Shown: positions 53,312-62,744 of the stretch, one piece after another
Layout: the number at the start of each line of letters is the position of its first letter
How positions within the stretch are numbered: the first letter of the stretch is position 1
Assembly: GCF_015278125.1 (NCBI RefSeq)
Contig: NZ_JADILO010000003.1
Location: 62,001-126,000, forward strand
Length of the DNA: 64,000 nucleotides
Direction of reading: 5' to 3'
Source: Vibrio fluminensis
GTDB taxonomy: Bacteria; Pseudomonadota; Gammaproteobacteria; Enterobacterales; Vibrionaceae
Notes under the pieces: model-generated
The model's input: the letters and a program-made list of their open reading frames with translations, nothing else
Told to the model about the DNA's origin: nothing
Databases searched by the model: none
Made by a program: the position numbers and the translations under genes

Positions 53312-53641
53312 TCACTTATCAGCGCAAGCACATCAACAACTGCTCTTAATTTCCAATATTCTTTCCCGTCTTGAATGGAATCCAATTACGCGTCAGAACT
53401 CATACGTTTAACACCACGATTTAATAATGTATTTTGCACCAGAAGCACGACGTTTTGCGACATGCTTCCAGAGTTTCTGGCCTCAAATTTCTTTAACACC
53501 CATCAACGATTTAACTCATGCCACAATAGTTCTCGAAGTAAACCCTATCATTCACTTCAAAAGGTCAGCAGAGTCTATTAGTTCAAATCATAATGTTCTC
53601 GCTCAACGCCTTTTGTCCTCAAGCAAAGCTCTGTTTTTGAA
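53312..53641. other. Intergenic region
   Basis: About 330 bp between a hairpin and the DUF3592 gene. Open frames on the + strand (for instance 53427-53645) lack ribosome sites and family resemblance. No repeat or RNA structure was recognised. Confidence 0.45.
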
Positions 53642-54133
53642 ATGAAAAAATTCCTTATCAAATTGACTGTTTTTTCGGTTGTTGGCTGTTTCTTGTTTAT
53701 GATCTATGTGTTTACCAACCAAGGAATAAAAATGGCGTATGGATGTTACGTATCAAGCGATTGGATAAAGGTAAAAGCACACTTAGTTGAAGCGCAAGTA
53801 GCAAAAAGTGAGTATGTGGATATGGATCGCCATACTAAAATATACTTTGGCCCAGAGGTAAAGTACCGCTACGCCTACAATGGTGAACAATTCTTGGGCG
53901 AGCGCTACTCATGGACAGTGGTTTACGACAAAAGTGAGCGACTTTTGGCTGCACAAAGATTAGTTGAAAGTTATCAAACTCAATCTCCAATTACAGTATT
54001 TATCAATCCTGATGCACCTAGAGAATCCGTAATCGAACGCTGCGAAAGCCGTTCTTATCTCCAATTATTAGTTATCTGCGCGATCTTGCTCGTTATAACT
54101 TTGAGTGTATTTTGGATTGTTCGCAAAAACTAA
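53642..54133 (+). CDS. DUF3592-like membrane protein
   Basis: 163 residues: an N-terminal helix (5-27), an outside or cytosolic domain of about 110 residues, and a C-terminal helix (140-158) ending KN. The central pattern (WIKVKAHLVEAQVAKSEYVD; YFGPEVKYRYAYNG; QTQSPITVFINPDAPRESVIE) matches my picture of DUF3592, a family without known function. There is no strong ribosome site. The stop lies inside the end of the convergent GNAT gene, sharing 66 bases. Confidence 0.75.
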   Translation: MKKFLIKLTVFSVVGCFLFMIYVFTNQGIKMAYGCYVSSDWIKVKAHLVEAQVAKSEYVDMDRHTKIYFGPEVKYRYAYNGEQFLGERYSWTVVYDKSERLLAAQRLVESYQTQSPITVFINPDAPRESVIERCESRSYLQLLVICAILLVITLSVFWIVRKN

Positions 54134-54607
54134 CCTCTGCATCAACACCGCGTCATTGCCATACGTTGCACGAATATTGTCATTCATTAGAGCGACAAAA
54201 CCTAACCTTGCCCAGTAACTATCAGCCCCTTGAACCGCAACGAGATTGATTTTCTTCATACCTAGCTTCTCTGTTAGCGTAAGAACTTGCTTAATCAACA
54301 ATCGTCCCACGCCTTTCCCTTGTACCCTTGCGCTAACAGCCATGTCGTGGATAAAAAACTGATCTCTTCCTTTGGCTGACGTTAATGGCTCAAATAACTT
54401 TGGCGGGGTTGAGCAATCCCAAGGATGCGACAGTAGGTAACCAGCGATATCACCTTCTAATGTTTCACAGACAAAACAGCTGGTTGGTGACACAATGCTT
54501 TTACTTTTCAGCACCTCTAACTCTTCAAGCACACCATCATGATATACCTCTGCCTGAATTCTAAGTATTGAGTCCCAATCAGACTCTAACACTGCCCTAA
54601 CCTTCAA
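54068..54607 (-). CDS. GNAT-family acetyltransferase
   Basis: Transfers an acetyl group from acetyl-CoA to an amine. From TTG 54607 (GAGG 6 bases ahead) the product is 179 residues, starting KVRAVLESDWDSILRIQAEV. The acetyl-CoA pyrophosphate loop is ARVQGKGVGRLLI, followed by GADSYWARLGFVAL typical of the C-terminal side. A TTG at 54619 is also possible. There is no clue to the acceptor. It overlaps the 3' end of the DUF3592 gene tail to tail by 66 bases. Confidence 0.83.
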   Translation of the reverse strand: MKVRAVLESDWDSILRIQAEVYHDGVLEELEVLKSKSIVSPTSCFVCETLEGDIAGYLLSHPWDCSTPPKLFEPLTSAKGRDQFFIHDMAVSARVQGKGVGRLLIKQVLTLTEKLGMKKINLVAVQGADSYWARLGFVALMNDNIRATYGNDAVLMQRLVFANNPKYTQSYNEQDRADN

Positions 54608-54782
54608 ACTCCACCTCAATAAAACGTAGTATTTTAGGTATCACACATTTAAATTTACGTGAAACCATCATTTCAATACAAATACCATCTTTATTAAGGT
54701 TATTTACAACTAAAGCAACTCGATAAAGTCAATATTGAGATCTTAGGTATCTTTTGATTACACCGACACCATTATTGAAAAG

Positions 54783-55472
54783 CTAACCAAAGTGCTCATC
54801 TTTGCGCGTATCTAACCAAAAGTCATAGTTTTTCATTACTTTTGAAAATTCAGGGCTTTGAATATAACCATTCAACCAAGTCCGTAAGCGAGGATAAGGA
54901 CTATTACGAAACCACTGCTTATCAACTCGCGCATATTTGCGCAAAAATGGTACTAACGCGATATCCACAAGGCTCTCTTGGTCGGAGAACAAAAAGGGAT
55001 GTTTGACTAGTCGTGACTCCAGCTTGTCGAGTGCTATTTCGCAGTGATGACGTAACTCTGATTGGTGATTTTCATGGTAGCGTTTGGCACAAGCGAACGC
55101 ATTAAGGGCGGGGACAAACTTACGCTCAAACTCATCAATAACTGTCAGCATTGCAGGTAATGATTCTGCATCGTCGCTTTGCAATAGATGACCAGGATCA
55201 TTCAAAGATAATGCCCAAAGCATAATATCCAAGCTTTCATCAAATACCTGATAGTCAAATTGTGCATTGTTCGTCTCCATATCGATTTGTGGCACAAGCA
55301 AAACTGGCACACTCCCCTTTGGCGAAGCCGCTAACATTTCCGATGGTTTGTTGTTGAGTTTGATTGAGCGAATAAGCACGGTTTGCTTCGCTTTAATTAA
55401 TGCGAAACGAGCCCTGATGGCATAAGGGCAATTGTGCAACGAATAGAGAATAGGCAGTGATGGTTCGCGCAT
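54783..55472 (-). CDS. Glutathione S-transferase-like protein
   Basis: 229 residues from ATG 55472, with an excellent GGGAGG ribosome site 8 bases before. An N-terminal thioredoxin-like domain has CPYAIRARFALI (a Cys-type active site like Grx2), then GSVPVLLVPQ for glutathione contact, and a helical C-terminal domain (about 110-229) with DQESLVDIALVPFLRKYARV. Reaction type and substrate are unknown. It is transcribed alone. Confidence 0.87.
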   Translation of the reverse strand: MREPSLPILYSLHNCPYAIRARFALIKAKQTVLIRSIKLNNKPSEMLAASPKGSVPVLLVPQIDMETNNAQFDYQVFDESLDIMLWALSLNDPGHLLQSDDAESLPAMLTVIDEFERKFVPALNAFACAKRYHENHQSELRHHCEIALDKLESRLVKHPFLFSDQESLVDIALVPFLRKYARVDKQWFRNSPYPRLRTWLNGYIQSPEFSKVMKNYDFWLDTRKDEHFG

Positions 55473-55641
55473 CGTAATCACCTCCCTATGTATGTGATGA
55501 AAGCGCAGATACATCATGCAATAGCACTAAACCTCCAGCAAGAAAGACCATTAAAAAGCGAATTCTAATTGTGACTATCCTTACACGAAAGTGCTTACAC
55601 AAAAATAGAAGCGTTGAGGTGTCTGTCCCTGTAAAGCATGT

Positions 55642-55890
55642 TCAGCGTTTATACTGGGTTGGGCAATAAGCACGTGAGACCTCGGGACTGCGCAATTTTA
55701 AGTGCTTGGTTTTTCTGCCCGTGACTCTGGCGCGCCATAGTTTGAAGCTGGCTGGTTTCAAATGACGCCGCATTACTAAGATGACCTCATGCTCTGACAA
55801 ACCATACTGGTGATCAATAGCTTCAAAAGGCGTGCGATCCTCCCATGCCATCTCAATTACTCGCGATAAAATTTCCTTGGATAGAACCAT
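55642..55890 (-). CDS. DUF2805 (TIGR03643-like) small protein
   Basis: 82 residues, basic, with a helix-turn-helix-like stretch ([20 protein letters not shown], 13-32) and [22 protein letters not shown] (residues 42-63). The family is small, of unknown function, and often found near photolyase/cryptochrome genes. Here such a gene lies divergent 150 bp away. No ribosome site stronger than AAGG-like was seen. Confidence 0.8.
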   Translation of the reverse strand: MVLSKEILSRVIEMAWEDRTPFEAIDHQYGLSEHEVILVMRRHLKPASFKLWRARVTGRKTKHLKLRSPEVSRAYCPTQYKR

Positions 55891-56040
55891 TACTCAGTCT
55901 CCGTAAATCAGTCTGTATTACGTCCCCTTATTCACTTAAGTTCACCCAAACTGAGATTCTTAACTAACGATTGGAAAAGGTTGCTATGGATTGCCCACTT
56001 ATTTCACGACCTGCGTAAAAGGACGAGACTGGAGGGAAAT

Positions 56041-57561
56041 ATGCAGAAGATAAACATTGTTTGGTTTAAACGAGATTTACGCTTAAGTGACCACAAACCA
56101 CTCGAAAAGGCATTAGCGCAAGACTTACCCATTGTACTCCTCTACATCTTCGAGCCCATGCTTTTAGAAGACGAGCACTATTCGGAGCGCCACTGGCGTT
56201 TCGTCTGGCAATCACTTCAAGATATCAACACAACTCTTAAAGCACGCAATCAGCAAATAACGATACTCGGTGGTGATGCCACTCATTGCTTTCAAGCAAT
56301 TCACACCCAACACCAAATCAATGCTGTGTTTTCTCATCAAGAGATCGGGCTCAACGTCACCTTCATGCGTGACCAAGCCCTGTTGCATTGGTTTACAGAA
56401 CAAGGCATTGAATGGTATCAGTTTGAATATGGCGCGGTGATCCGTGGTGCAAAAAATCGTGACGACTGGGATAAAAACTGGAACAAAGTGATGCGCGAGC
56501 CAATCACACCAATCGATCTCACTCTTGCACCGCTAACCACCCTCAATGCCAAACAACTTAAATGCAAATTCACTCCCGATATAGCTTGGTTAAACAAAGA
56601 ACAAGGGATGCAAACAGGAGGCAGCACATTAGCTTGGCAAACACTGGACGACTTTTTTAATCGACGTGGTAAAGAATACTATTGCAACATATCCAGCCCA
56701 ACCGCGTCACGTTCTGCATGCACGCGTCTTTCGCCGTACCTCGCTTGGGGAAACCTGTCGTTACGCCAAACCTATCAAGCTCTGCTTTCACATTGGAACG
56801 AGCCCGGATTTCGACGAAGTTTGATCGCACTATCAGCGAGACTGCACTGGCATTGCCACTTTATCCAAAAATTTGAGTCTGAATGTGACATGGAGTTTCG
56901 TTGTGTCAACCAAGCCTATGACGCCTTACTGACACAAAGTTCAAACAACAATATGACGCATCTAGATGCCTGGAAAACGGGGAATTCTGGCGTGCCTCTC
57001 GTTGATGCCTGCATGCGTTGTTTGATCCATACCGGGTACATCAACTTCCGGATGCGAGCAATGTTAGTGAGCTTTCTCACGCATCACTTAAACATAGATT
57101 GGCGCCATGGCGTCACTCACCTCGCCCAACTGTTTCTCGATTTTGAACCCGGTATCCATTATCCCCAATTTCAAATGCAAGCAGGCGTTACCGGAACTAA
57201 CACCATTCGTATTTACAATCCGACCAAGCAAGCACAAGAAAAAGACCCAGACGGGGAGTTTATCCATAAATGGGTCAATGAATTGGCATTAGTGCCACCA
57301 CCGCTATTGTTCGAACCTTGGAAAATGACGCCAATGGAAAGCGCGATGTACCAACTGAGCAGTGATAGCTGCTATTTGTCGCCGATTATTGATGTGGATT
57401 TAGGAGCGAGACAAGCCCGAGAACGACTATGGGGCTGGCATAAACGCGACGATGTAAAAGCGGAAAGTGCGCGGATTCTTGCTCGTCATGTAGCCAAAAA
57501 GCGACGTCCAAGCACCGTGGTAAAACAGTCAAAAACAGCTAAAGCACCGAGTCGTACTTAA
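56041..57561 (+). CDS. Cryptochrome/photolyase-family FAD protein
   Basis: 506 residues starting at ATG 56041 with GGAGG 5-8 bases ahead. An in-frame upstream start is disfavoured. N-terminal photolyase domain ([17 protein letters not shown], residues 5-21) and C-terminal FAD-binding domain (about 210-490) with [18 protein letters not shown] and [16 protein letters not shown], then [15 protein letters not shown]. It could repair UV photoproducts or sense blue light; the long C-terminal tail is basic. Divergent from the DUF2805 gene. The subfamily (photolyase or bacterial cryptochrome) cannot be settled by eye. Confidence 0.9.
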   Translation: MQKINIVWFKRDLRLSDHKPLEKALAQDLPIVLLYIFEPMLLEDEHYSERHWRFVWQSLQDINTTLKARNQQITILGGDATHCFQAIHTQHQINAVFSHQEIGLNVTFMRDQALLHWFTEQGIEWYQFEYGAVIRGAKNRDDWDKNWNKVMREPITPIDLTLAPLTTLNAKQLKCKFTPDIAWLNKEQGMQTGGSTLAWQTLDDFFNRRGKEYYCNISSPTASRSACTRLSPYLAWGNLSLRQTYQALLSHWNEPGFRRSLIALSARLHWHCHFIQKFESECDMEFRCVNQAYDALLTQSSNNNMTHLDAWKTGNSGVPLVDACMRCLIHTGYINFRMRAMLVSFLTHHLNIDWRHGVTHLAQLFLDFEPGIHYPQFQMQAGVTGTNTIRIYNPTKQAQEKDPDGEFIHKWVNELALVPPPLLFEPWKMTPMESAMYQLSSDSCYLSPIIDVDLGARQARERLWGWHKRDDVKAESARILARHVAKKRRPSTVVKQSKTAKAPSRT

Positions 57562-57726
57562 ATTGCCGACTCGCTTGGCACGTGCGAGCGAACGTCGCAT
57601 GAAAACTCATTTACATCGTGCACGATTTATTGCCGCAACACAGCAATTGATCACGATTTTACTTGCATCGCGCAAGCCGCACAGCAAAATAGAATCATCA
57701 AATCCCAACCAGACTAGATAGACAAC

Positions 57727-58431
57727 TTGAGTAAAGAGCCAAAAAGAATCCAATCTGTTGAGCGAAGTTTTATCATTCTAGAAACACTCTCTTTAAGCGA
57801 TGCTCCGCTTTCTTTGCAAAGCATAAGCGAGTCAGTGCAACTTAATAAGACCACTGTGCACGGTCTATTAGCAACCATGTGCTCACTTGGCTATGTGACC
57901 AACAGTAAACATGGTTACGCATTGGGGCTGCGCTTTCGCGAACTCTCGAAGCCTTTGGAGCAAAAAGACGAAGTTATTCGTCGTCACTTTTCATCGTTGC
58001 TTAAGAACATGGCGCAATTAACCAATAATACCGCGTACTTAGCCATTAAGAGTGGTCAGCAAGAGTATCTATACATCGATGCCATTGAAAAAGATAACCC
58101 TCTCACCATACGCAGTCCGAGGGGAAAGCGAGAAGGCTTAGCAACGTCAGCGATTGGTAAAGTATTTTTAGCCTTTGATAAAGCGCTGCAGCGTCAATTC
58201 AGATTGCAAAACGCACTCCCTCAATCGCTCAACGATGAACTCCAAGAAGTCATTCGTCTCGGTTTCGCCCTAGATTTAGAACAAGCTGAGCCGAACCTGC
58301 ACTGCCTTGCTTTTCCGCTCTATTTGTCCGGTGAGCTTGTCGCGGTGGCTGGCGTGAGCGGCGCCGCGACAGAGCTGACACAACCACGCTTGGTTCATTT
58401 TGCTCAGACCTTTCTCAAGCGACAAGCCTAA
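57727..58431 (+). CDS. IclR-family regulator
   Basis: A 234-residue repressor or activator: an N-terminal winged HTH (RIQSVERSFIILETLSL; LNKTTVHGLLATMCSLGYV) and a C-terminal GAF-like effector domain (about 80-230, IRSPRGKREGLATSAIGKVFLA). The start is TTG 57727 and no ATG is available near it. It precedes an SDR gene by 173 bp on the same strand, a plausible target. The effector is unknown. Confidence 0.87.
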   Translation: MSKEPKRIQSVERSFIILETLSLSDAPLSLQSISESVQLNKTTVHGLLATMCSLGYVTNSKHGYALGLRFRELSKPLEQKDEVIRRHFSSLLKNMAQLTNNTAYLAIKSGQQEYLYIDAIEKDNPLTIRSPRGKREGLATSAIGKVFLAFDKALQRQFRLQNALPQSLNDELQEVIRLGFALDLEQAEPNLHCLAFPLYLSGELVAVAGVSGAATELTQPRLVHFAQTFLKRQA

Positions 58432-58604
58432 GTCAAATTCAACAATCACCGACCAGAGGTTCGACAATGTCGAATCTCTACACTTTTATCCTCAGATTTC
58501 AGCATTGCAAAAGAAAGCACCCCTAAAATCCACTTCGGCTTCTGCCTGCACGATGATGATCTGCAAACGGAGCCGCTGTATATCGTTGAAACTAAGGAAT
58601 TGTC

Positions 58605-59297
58605 ATGTCTACTGTACTCATCACCGGAGCAAACCGTGGTCTTGGTTTGGAGTTTGTTCGTCAATATGCCGAAAAAGGTTGGCACGTATTGGCAGCTTGT
58701 CGTTCACCTGAGCAAGCCGACAAGCTCAACCAGTTAATCGCAGAAAACCAGCAAATCAAGTCACTTAAGTTGGATGTTGCCGTTGAATCGGATATCAACG
58801 GACTTCCCGAACAACTGCAGGGGCAACCTATTGATCACCTTGTACTGAATGCTGGTGTTTTGGGCGAAGATTGTGCAAAGCTTGGTGAAATGACCCAAGC
58901 AAAATGGCTGGAAGTATTAACCATAAACACAGTAGCGCCAGCTCTACTGATTCAAGCGCTGCAAAATAATGTTGCCGCTAGCGAATACAAAACCATCATC
59001 GGCATTTCAACTCGCGTCGCGAGTTTAGGTGACAATAGCTCTGGCAATATGTATAGCTACCGCACCTCCAAAGTTGCGCTTAACCAAATTTTAGTCTCAG
59101 CAGCACAAAATCTACGTGATAAACAAGTGAAGACACTTGCGATTCATCCAGGTTGGGTTCAAACAGACATGGGTGGAGAGAACGCTCTGTACACGCCTCA
59201 AGAGAGTGTTGCGGGTATCATCGAAGTAGCAGAGAGCCTCACACTTGAACAATCTGGCAGCTTCCGCGTATTTGATGGCTCAACAGTTGAGTGGTAA
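58605..59297 (+). CDS. Short-chain dehydrogenase (C-factor-like)
   Basis: A 230-residue SDR: TGANRGLGLEF for cofactor (7-17), LNAG (82-85), catalytic Ser in GISTRVAS, YSYRTSK with the Tyr/Lys pair and PGWVQTDMGG. It resembles the CsgA/C-factor group of bacterial SDRs, whose substrates are mostly unknown. The ATG has AAGGA 9 bases before. The terminator at 59343 ends the unit. Confidence 0.9.
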   Translation: MSTVLITGANRGLGLEFVRQYAEKGWHVLAACRSPEQADKLNQLIAENQQIKSLKLDVAVESDINGLPEQLQGQPIDHLVLNAGVLGEDCAKLGEMTQAKWLEVLTINTVAPALLIQALQNNVAASEYKTIIGISTRVASLGDNSSGNMYSYRTSKVALNQILVSAAQNLRDKQVKTLAIHPGWVQTDMGGENALYTPQESVAGIIEVAESLTLEQSGSFRVFDGSTVEW

Positions 59298-59342
59298 TAA
59301 GCCTTCTCACTTATGTGTCGAACCACACAAACAATAAATGCG

Positions 59343-59369
59343 ACAAAGCAGCCAAAATGGCTGCTTTGT
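59343..59369. terminator. Bidirectional terminator-like hairpin
   Basis: ACAAAGCAGCC (59343-59353) pairs perfectly with GGCTGCTTTGT (59359-59369) around a 5-base loop. Confidence 0.8.
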
Positions 59370-59433
59370 TTGCAATCGCTAAACCTCGCGAGCACTTTCT
59401 AAAACTCATAAGTCATAGATAAGTGAATTTACG

Positions 59434-60009
59434 CTACCATTTCACAATACCCAGCGTAACCTTCACACCACCGACTAAGGTTGAGCCACCATAATCTTTG
59501 GTTAATCGTAACAATGTGTCATGAAAACCTAAGTTAGGAAATGCGCGTTCGACTTGCTCAATATTCTCTTTACTCATTCCTTTGCGTATCGTCCCTTTTG
59601 TTGCATCAATCCAATCCGCCTTACGGCATGCTTCAATCACTTTTTGATGTGGACCTTTATAAGCAGAAATTTTATGGTGCCAATGAATCGCGCCGCGTAA
59701 AGCATCAGGATCTAAGCCCCACTCATGTTGCGCATTATCAGACAGCGCCAATAACTCGGAAGGTTCAAGGTAAGCTAACTCTTGGTCAGTCCACAAACCA
59801 ATATCATGATAAACAAAAGCGGTCTCGACTAACTGCTCATATTGCTCATCATTATCTAGAAAATGCATTGCGTAGGTAATCGTACGATAGACATGATTGC
59901 GATAGCCTGGGTAGTCATCACCCATAAGATCTTTAAACTTGGTAAACAAAAGCTCAACGCGCGGTCTATCAAGTTTGATCTCAATATGCGGTCCTAGTTG
60001 CTGTGACAT
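59434..60009 (-). CDS. HD-domain protein (putative phosphohydrolase)
   Basis: 191 residues from ATG 60009, with AAGGGG 8 bases ahead. The HD-superfamily metal site is readable as H39 (RNHVYR), H68-D69 (VYHDIGLW), H109/H111 (HWHHK) and D132 (RKADWIDA). HD proteins hydrolyse nucleotide phosphates or phosphodiesters, but related families have other roles. There is no neighbour on the same strand. The ~280-bp gap to rodA on the other strand holds both promoters and no other gene that I can see. Confidence 0.85.
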   Translation of the reverse strand: MSQQLGPHIEIKLDRPRVELLFTKFKDLMGDDYPGYRNHVYRTITYAMHFLDNDEQYEQLVETAFVYHDIGLWTDQELAYLEPSELLALSDNAQHEWGLDPDALRGAIHWHHKISAYKGPHQKVIEACRKADWIDATKGTIRKGMSKENIEQVERAFPNLGFHDTLLRLTKDYGGSTLVGGVKVTLGIVKW

Positions 60010-60293
60010 CGCATCGCCCCTTATTGTTTTGGCACACATCCACTCACGATCAAGCGCGCACCTTTAGTATCTATGTCATCAATAAAGATAGCAGAGTCTC
60101 TACCAGCAAGGAGCATACGAAAACAATGTTGCTTTCCTAAACAATCTGCGTTTATTACCGCTTATTACCACCCTCCTCACAACGCCTCCTAATAATGTCT
60201 GTCCCGATAGAAAAATTGTGCCGTTTTTAAATCAAATATAGTGGTGATCTAATTACCTGATTTCATGGCCAGAAATGCCGACTGGGGCAGAAA

Positions 60294-61499
60294 ATGATAA
60301 ATATGACATTTACTAGACAAATTGTTTGTTGTCTTTCTTATCAATCAGGATTAAATTTCGATCCTCTTATCATTTTGAACATACCGTCCGTGCTGCGTTT
60401 TCGTCCTCAACTCGATTTTCCGTTGCTTGCCGCGATCGTATTTTTGATCGCCGCGGGCAGCCTTAGCGTCTGGAGCGCTAGTGGCTTTAGTGAGCCAATT
60501 TTACAACGTCACCTCGCTCGTGCAGTGATTGCCATTGGTGCGTTAGTGATACTATCTGCCGTACCGGCTAAAACTCTGCGCAATATCGCCCCCCCCCTGT
60601 TTGGCTTGGCGGTCACCTTGCTATTAGCGGTGGTTATTGCAGGCGATGCGACCAACGGGTCAAAACGCTGGCTAGCACTTGGGCCAATTCGCTTCCAACC
60701 ATCAGAGTTGGTTAAAGTTGCGGTCCCAATGATGACCGCGTGGATGATTGCAAAAGATCCCGGTGTGCCTTCATTTAGTAAGATCCTCTCATGTCTCGCT
60801 CTGACAGCGATTCCGGCAGCATTGATTGTAGTTCAGCCTGACTTGGACGGCGCGATCTTTACCGTTATCTATTCATTGTTTGTACTCTTTCTTGGGGGCA
60901 TGAGCTGGAAGATCATCGGCTCGGTTATCGGCATTGTTGCCACTGCGATACCGATTCTCTGGATGTTCTTTATGGAAGAGTATCAGAAGATGCGCGTAAC
61001 TCAGTTCCTCAATCCAGAGTCAGATCCATTGGGTGCCGGCTACCAAATCATTCAGTCGTTGGTGGCAATTGGCTCCGGCGGCATTCGTGGTAAAGGCTAT
61101 ATGATGGCTACGCAAGGGCAACTGGGTTTTATTCCAGAGAGTCATACTGACTTTATCTTCTCTACCTTTGCTGAAGAATGGGGTTATATGGGCAGTGTAG
61201 CCTTAATTGCTACTTACTTGTTTATTGCGGCACGGACATTATGGCTCGCAAGTCAAAGTGATTCAGCATACTCTCGCCTAGTGATCGGTGCGCTATCTCT
61301 GAGCTTTATGCTCTACTCCTTTATCAATATGGGCATGGTGAGTGGTATTTTGCCTGTAATGGGTAGCCCGCTACCCTTTATCAGTTATGGCGGTACAGCA
61401 ATGATCACCCAAGGCGCTTGCTTCGGTATCATCATGGCGCTCGCGCCAAGAAGGCGAAAAGCAGGTACCCCATTCTCTGCGATGGGGCATGCGCACTAA
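60294..61499 (+). CDS. rodA: RodA paralogue (SEDS peptidoglycan polymerase)
   Basis: Polymerises lipid II into glycan strands for cell elongation. The 401 residues comprise ten helices with SEDS features: RFQPSELVKVAVP, QFLNPESDPLGAGYQIIQSL carrying the catalytic-type Asp after the NPES turn, GSGGIRGKGY and FIPESHTDFIFSTFAEEWG. Compared with E. coli RodA (370 residues) there is a ~35-residue N-terminal extension (MINMTFTRQIVCCL...) that may not be translated. GGGGCAG before ATG 60294 supports it, while GTG/CTG codons near 60390 lack a ribosome site. No mrdA/PBP2 gene is next to it, so it is probably a second copy separate from the main mrd operon. Confidence 0.9.
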   Translation: MINMTFTRQIVCCLSYQSGLNFDPLIILNIPSVLRFRPQLDFPLLAAIVFLIAAGSLSVWSASGFSEPILQRHLARAVIAIGALVILSAVPAKTLRNIAPPLFGLAVTLLLAVVIAGDATNGSKRWLALGPIRFQPSELVKVAVPMMTAWMIAKDPGVPSFSKILSCLALTAIPAALIVVQPDLDGAIFTVIYSLFVLFLGGMSWKIIGSVIGIVATAIPILWMFFMEEYQKMRVTQFLNPESDPLGAGYQIIQSLVAIGSGGIRGKGYMMATQGQLGFIPESHTDFIFSTFAEEWGYMGSVALIATYLFIAARTLWLASQSDSAYSRLVIGALSLSFMLYSFINMGMVSGILPVMGSPLPFISYGGTAMITQGACFGIIMALAPRRRKAGTPFSAMGHAH

Positions 61500-61520
61500 C
61501 TGTTTTGAACCCAACAAAAT

Positions 61521-61560
61521 AAAAACCGAGAGACAGAGTTCCTGCTTCTCGGTTTTTTTA
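61521..61560. terminator. Terminator of rodA, bidirectional
   Basis: ACCGAGA (61525-61531) pairs with TCTCGGT (61547-61553); the A-rich flank and T7 extend the stem on both sides, so it also serves the convergent peroxiredoxin gene. Confidence 0.85.
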
Positions 61561-61575
61561 TATCTGCTACTCACA

Positions 61576-62115
61576 TCAGTAATCTAACGTTCCACGAATT
61601 GGATAGTGATTATTTGGATCTCGAATCCAAGCCAAACCACGAGTCAGCGCACCTAACTCAGGTCGTACGAACGGATTGTTAGAAATATCGACCACATGCA
61701 AATCGCCTTGCTCGTTGACGATAAATAGTCCTGGCTCGGCAAAATTATGATCTGTCTCTTGCTCTGAGCGAGGAATAGAAATGTACAAACCTAACAACTG
61801 CATCTGTGATTGAGTTAAACCAAACGCGATTGGGAACGAAATGTCTAGCTTATCAAGGTGCTCGGTTAATTGCTGTTTTGAATCCGCACTCACCGCAATA
61901 ACACCAACTTTAGCATCAGCGAAAGCCTGCTTATAGCTCTCAAGTTCATTAAGATATTTAGTGCACAACGGACAATGTTTTCCACGATATACAAAGACCG
62001 CTTGCCAACTCATCCCTTCCTGCGGCTTTCCCAGTACAACCGTCGTATTGTCCAACAGAGTCGCGCTTACATTTGGAAACGCGTCGCCAGCTTTCAACTT
62101 CACTGAATGTGCCAT
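61576..62115 (-). CDS. Peroxiredoxin/thioredoxin-fold protein with CPLC motif
   Basis: 179 residues from ATG 62115 (AAGGAGA 5 bases before). An in-frame start at 62154 precedes the ribosome site. The AhpC/TSA fold is visible: VFVYRGKHCPLCTKYL has C48 and C51, then VGVIAVSADSKQQ. The active Cys pair in CPLC differs from the usual single peroxidatic Cys in VPT-C, so thiol-disulfide exchange is as likely as peroxide reduction. It is transcribed alone, opposite to gloA with 230 bp between. Confidence 0.85.
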   Translation of the reverse strand: MAHSVKLKAGDAFPNVSATLLDNTTVVLGKPQEGMSWQAVFVYRGKHCPLCTKYLNELESYKQAFADAKVGVIAVSADSKQQLTEHLDKLDISFPIAFGLTQSQMQLLGLYISIPRSEQETDHNFAEPGLFIVNEQGDLHVVDISNNPFVRPELGALTRGLAWIRDPNNHYPIRGTLDY

Positions 62116-62345
62116 TGATCTCTCCTTACAGAACCTTAGCAAAGTTAAGCACAAACAAAGTTGAATACAAGTTGGGGTGAATAACCTATATGTTCATCAT
62201 TTACGCAAACTCATAACAGAAAATTATAAAAATAATAATTTTTGATAATTTTTATTTGTTCGCTAATCGCCCTATTCTAAGTCCAGATTCAATTTCCTGC
62301 GCTAGCTGTTGCAAAGCTGGGCAAAAAGAAAATAACGGGGGCAAG

Positions 62346-62732
62346 ATGAAATTTCTTCACACTATGATCCGAGTAGCAGACCTAGATAAATCTATCGAGT
62401 TCTACACCAAAGTACTCGGTATGAGCGTACTGGACCGTTTTGAGAACCCAGAATACCGCTACACGCTTGTGTTTGTTGGTGATCCAGAACAACCAGATGG
62501 CGCCGCTATTGAACTGACCCACAACTGGGATACCGACAGCTACGAGCTAGGCAACGCATTTGGTCATTTAGCGCTAGGCAGTGAAGATATTTACGCCGCT
62601 TGTGACAAAATCAAAGCCCTTGGTGGCAATGTCACCCGTGAACCAGGTCCAATGAAAGGCGGCAGCACGCATATCGCTTTTGTTAAAGACCCTGATGGTT
62701 ACCAAATCGAACTTATTCAAACCAGCAAGTAA
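62346..62732 (+). CDS. gloA: Glyoxalase I (lactoylglutathione lyase)
   Basis: Converts the methylglyoxal-glutathione adduct to S-lactoylglutathione in the cytoplasm. The 128 residues carry all four metal ligands of the nickel-type enzyme: H5, E56, H74 and E122, at the same numbering as E. coli GloA. From ATG 62346, GGGGG is close upstream. An earlier in-frame start at 62256 is not family-like. It is followed after 12 bp by nemA, so the two are co-expressed. Electrophile defence is the shared theme. Confidence 0.96.
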   Translation: MKFLHTMIRVADLDKSIEFYTKVLGMSVLDRFENPEYRYTLVFVGDPEQPDGAAIELTHNWDTDSYELGNAFGHLALGSEDIYAACDKIKALGGNVTREPGPMKGGSTHIAFVKDPDGYQIELIQTSK

Positions 62733-62744
62733 GAGGTATTGTCG

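Noticed and set aside
53427..53645. 72-codon open frame ahead of the DUF3592 gene
   Set aside because: No ribosome site and an arginine/histidine-rich sequence without any pattern. The overlap with the next ATG is probably accidental.
58432..58604. Short coding-like stretch between IclR and SDR genes
   Set aside because: A readable frame (IHFGFCLHDDDLQTEPLYIV) has no start codon or ribosome site and runs out of frame into the SDR gene, so it may be a relic or chance.
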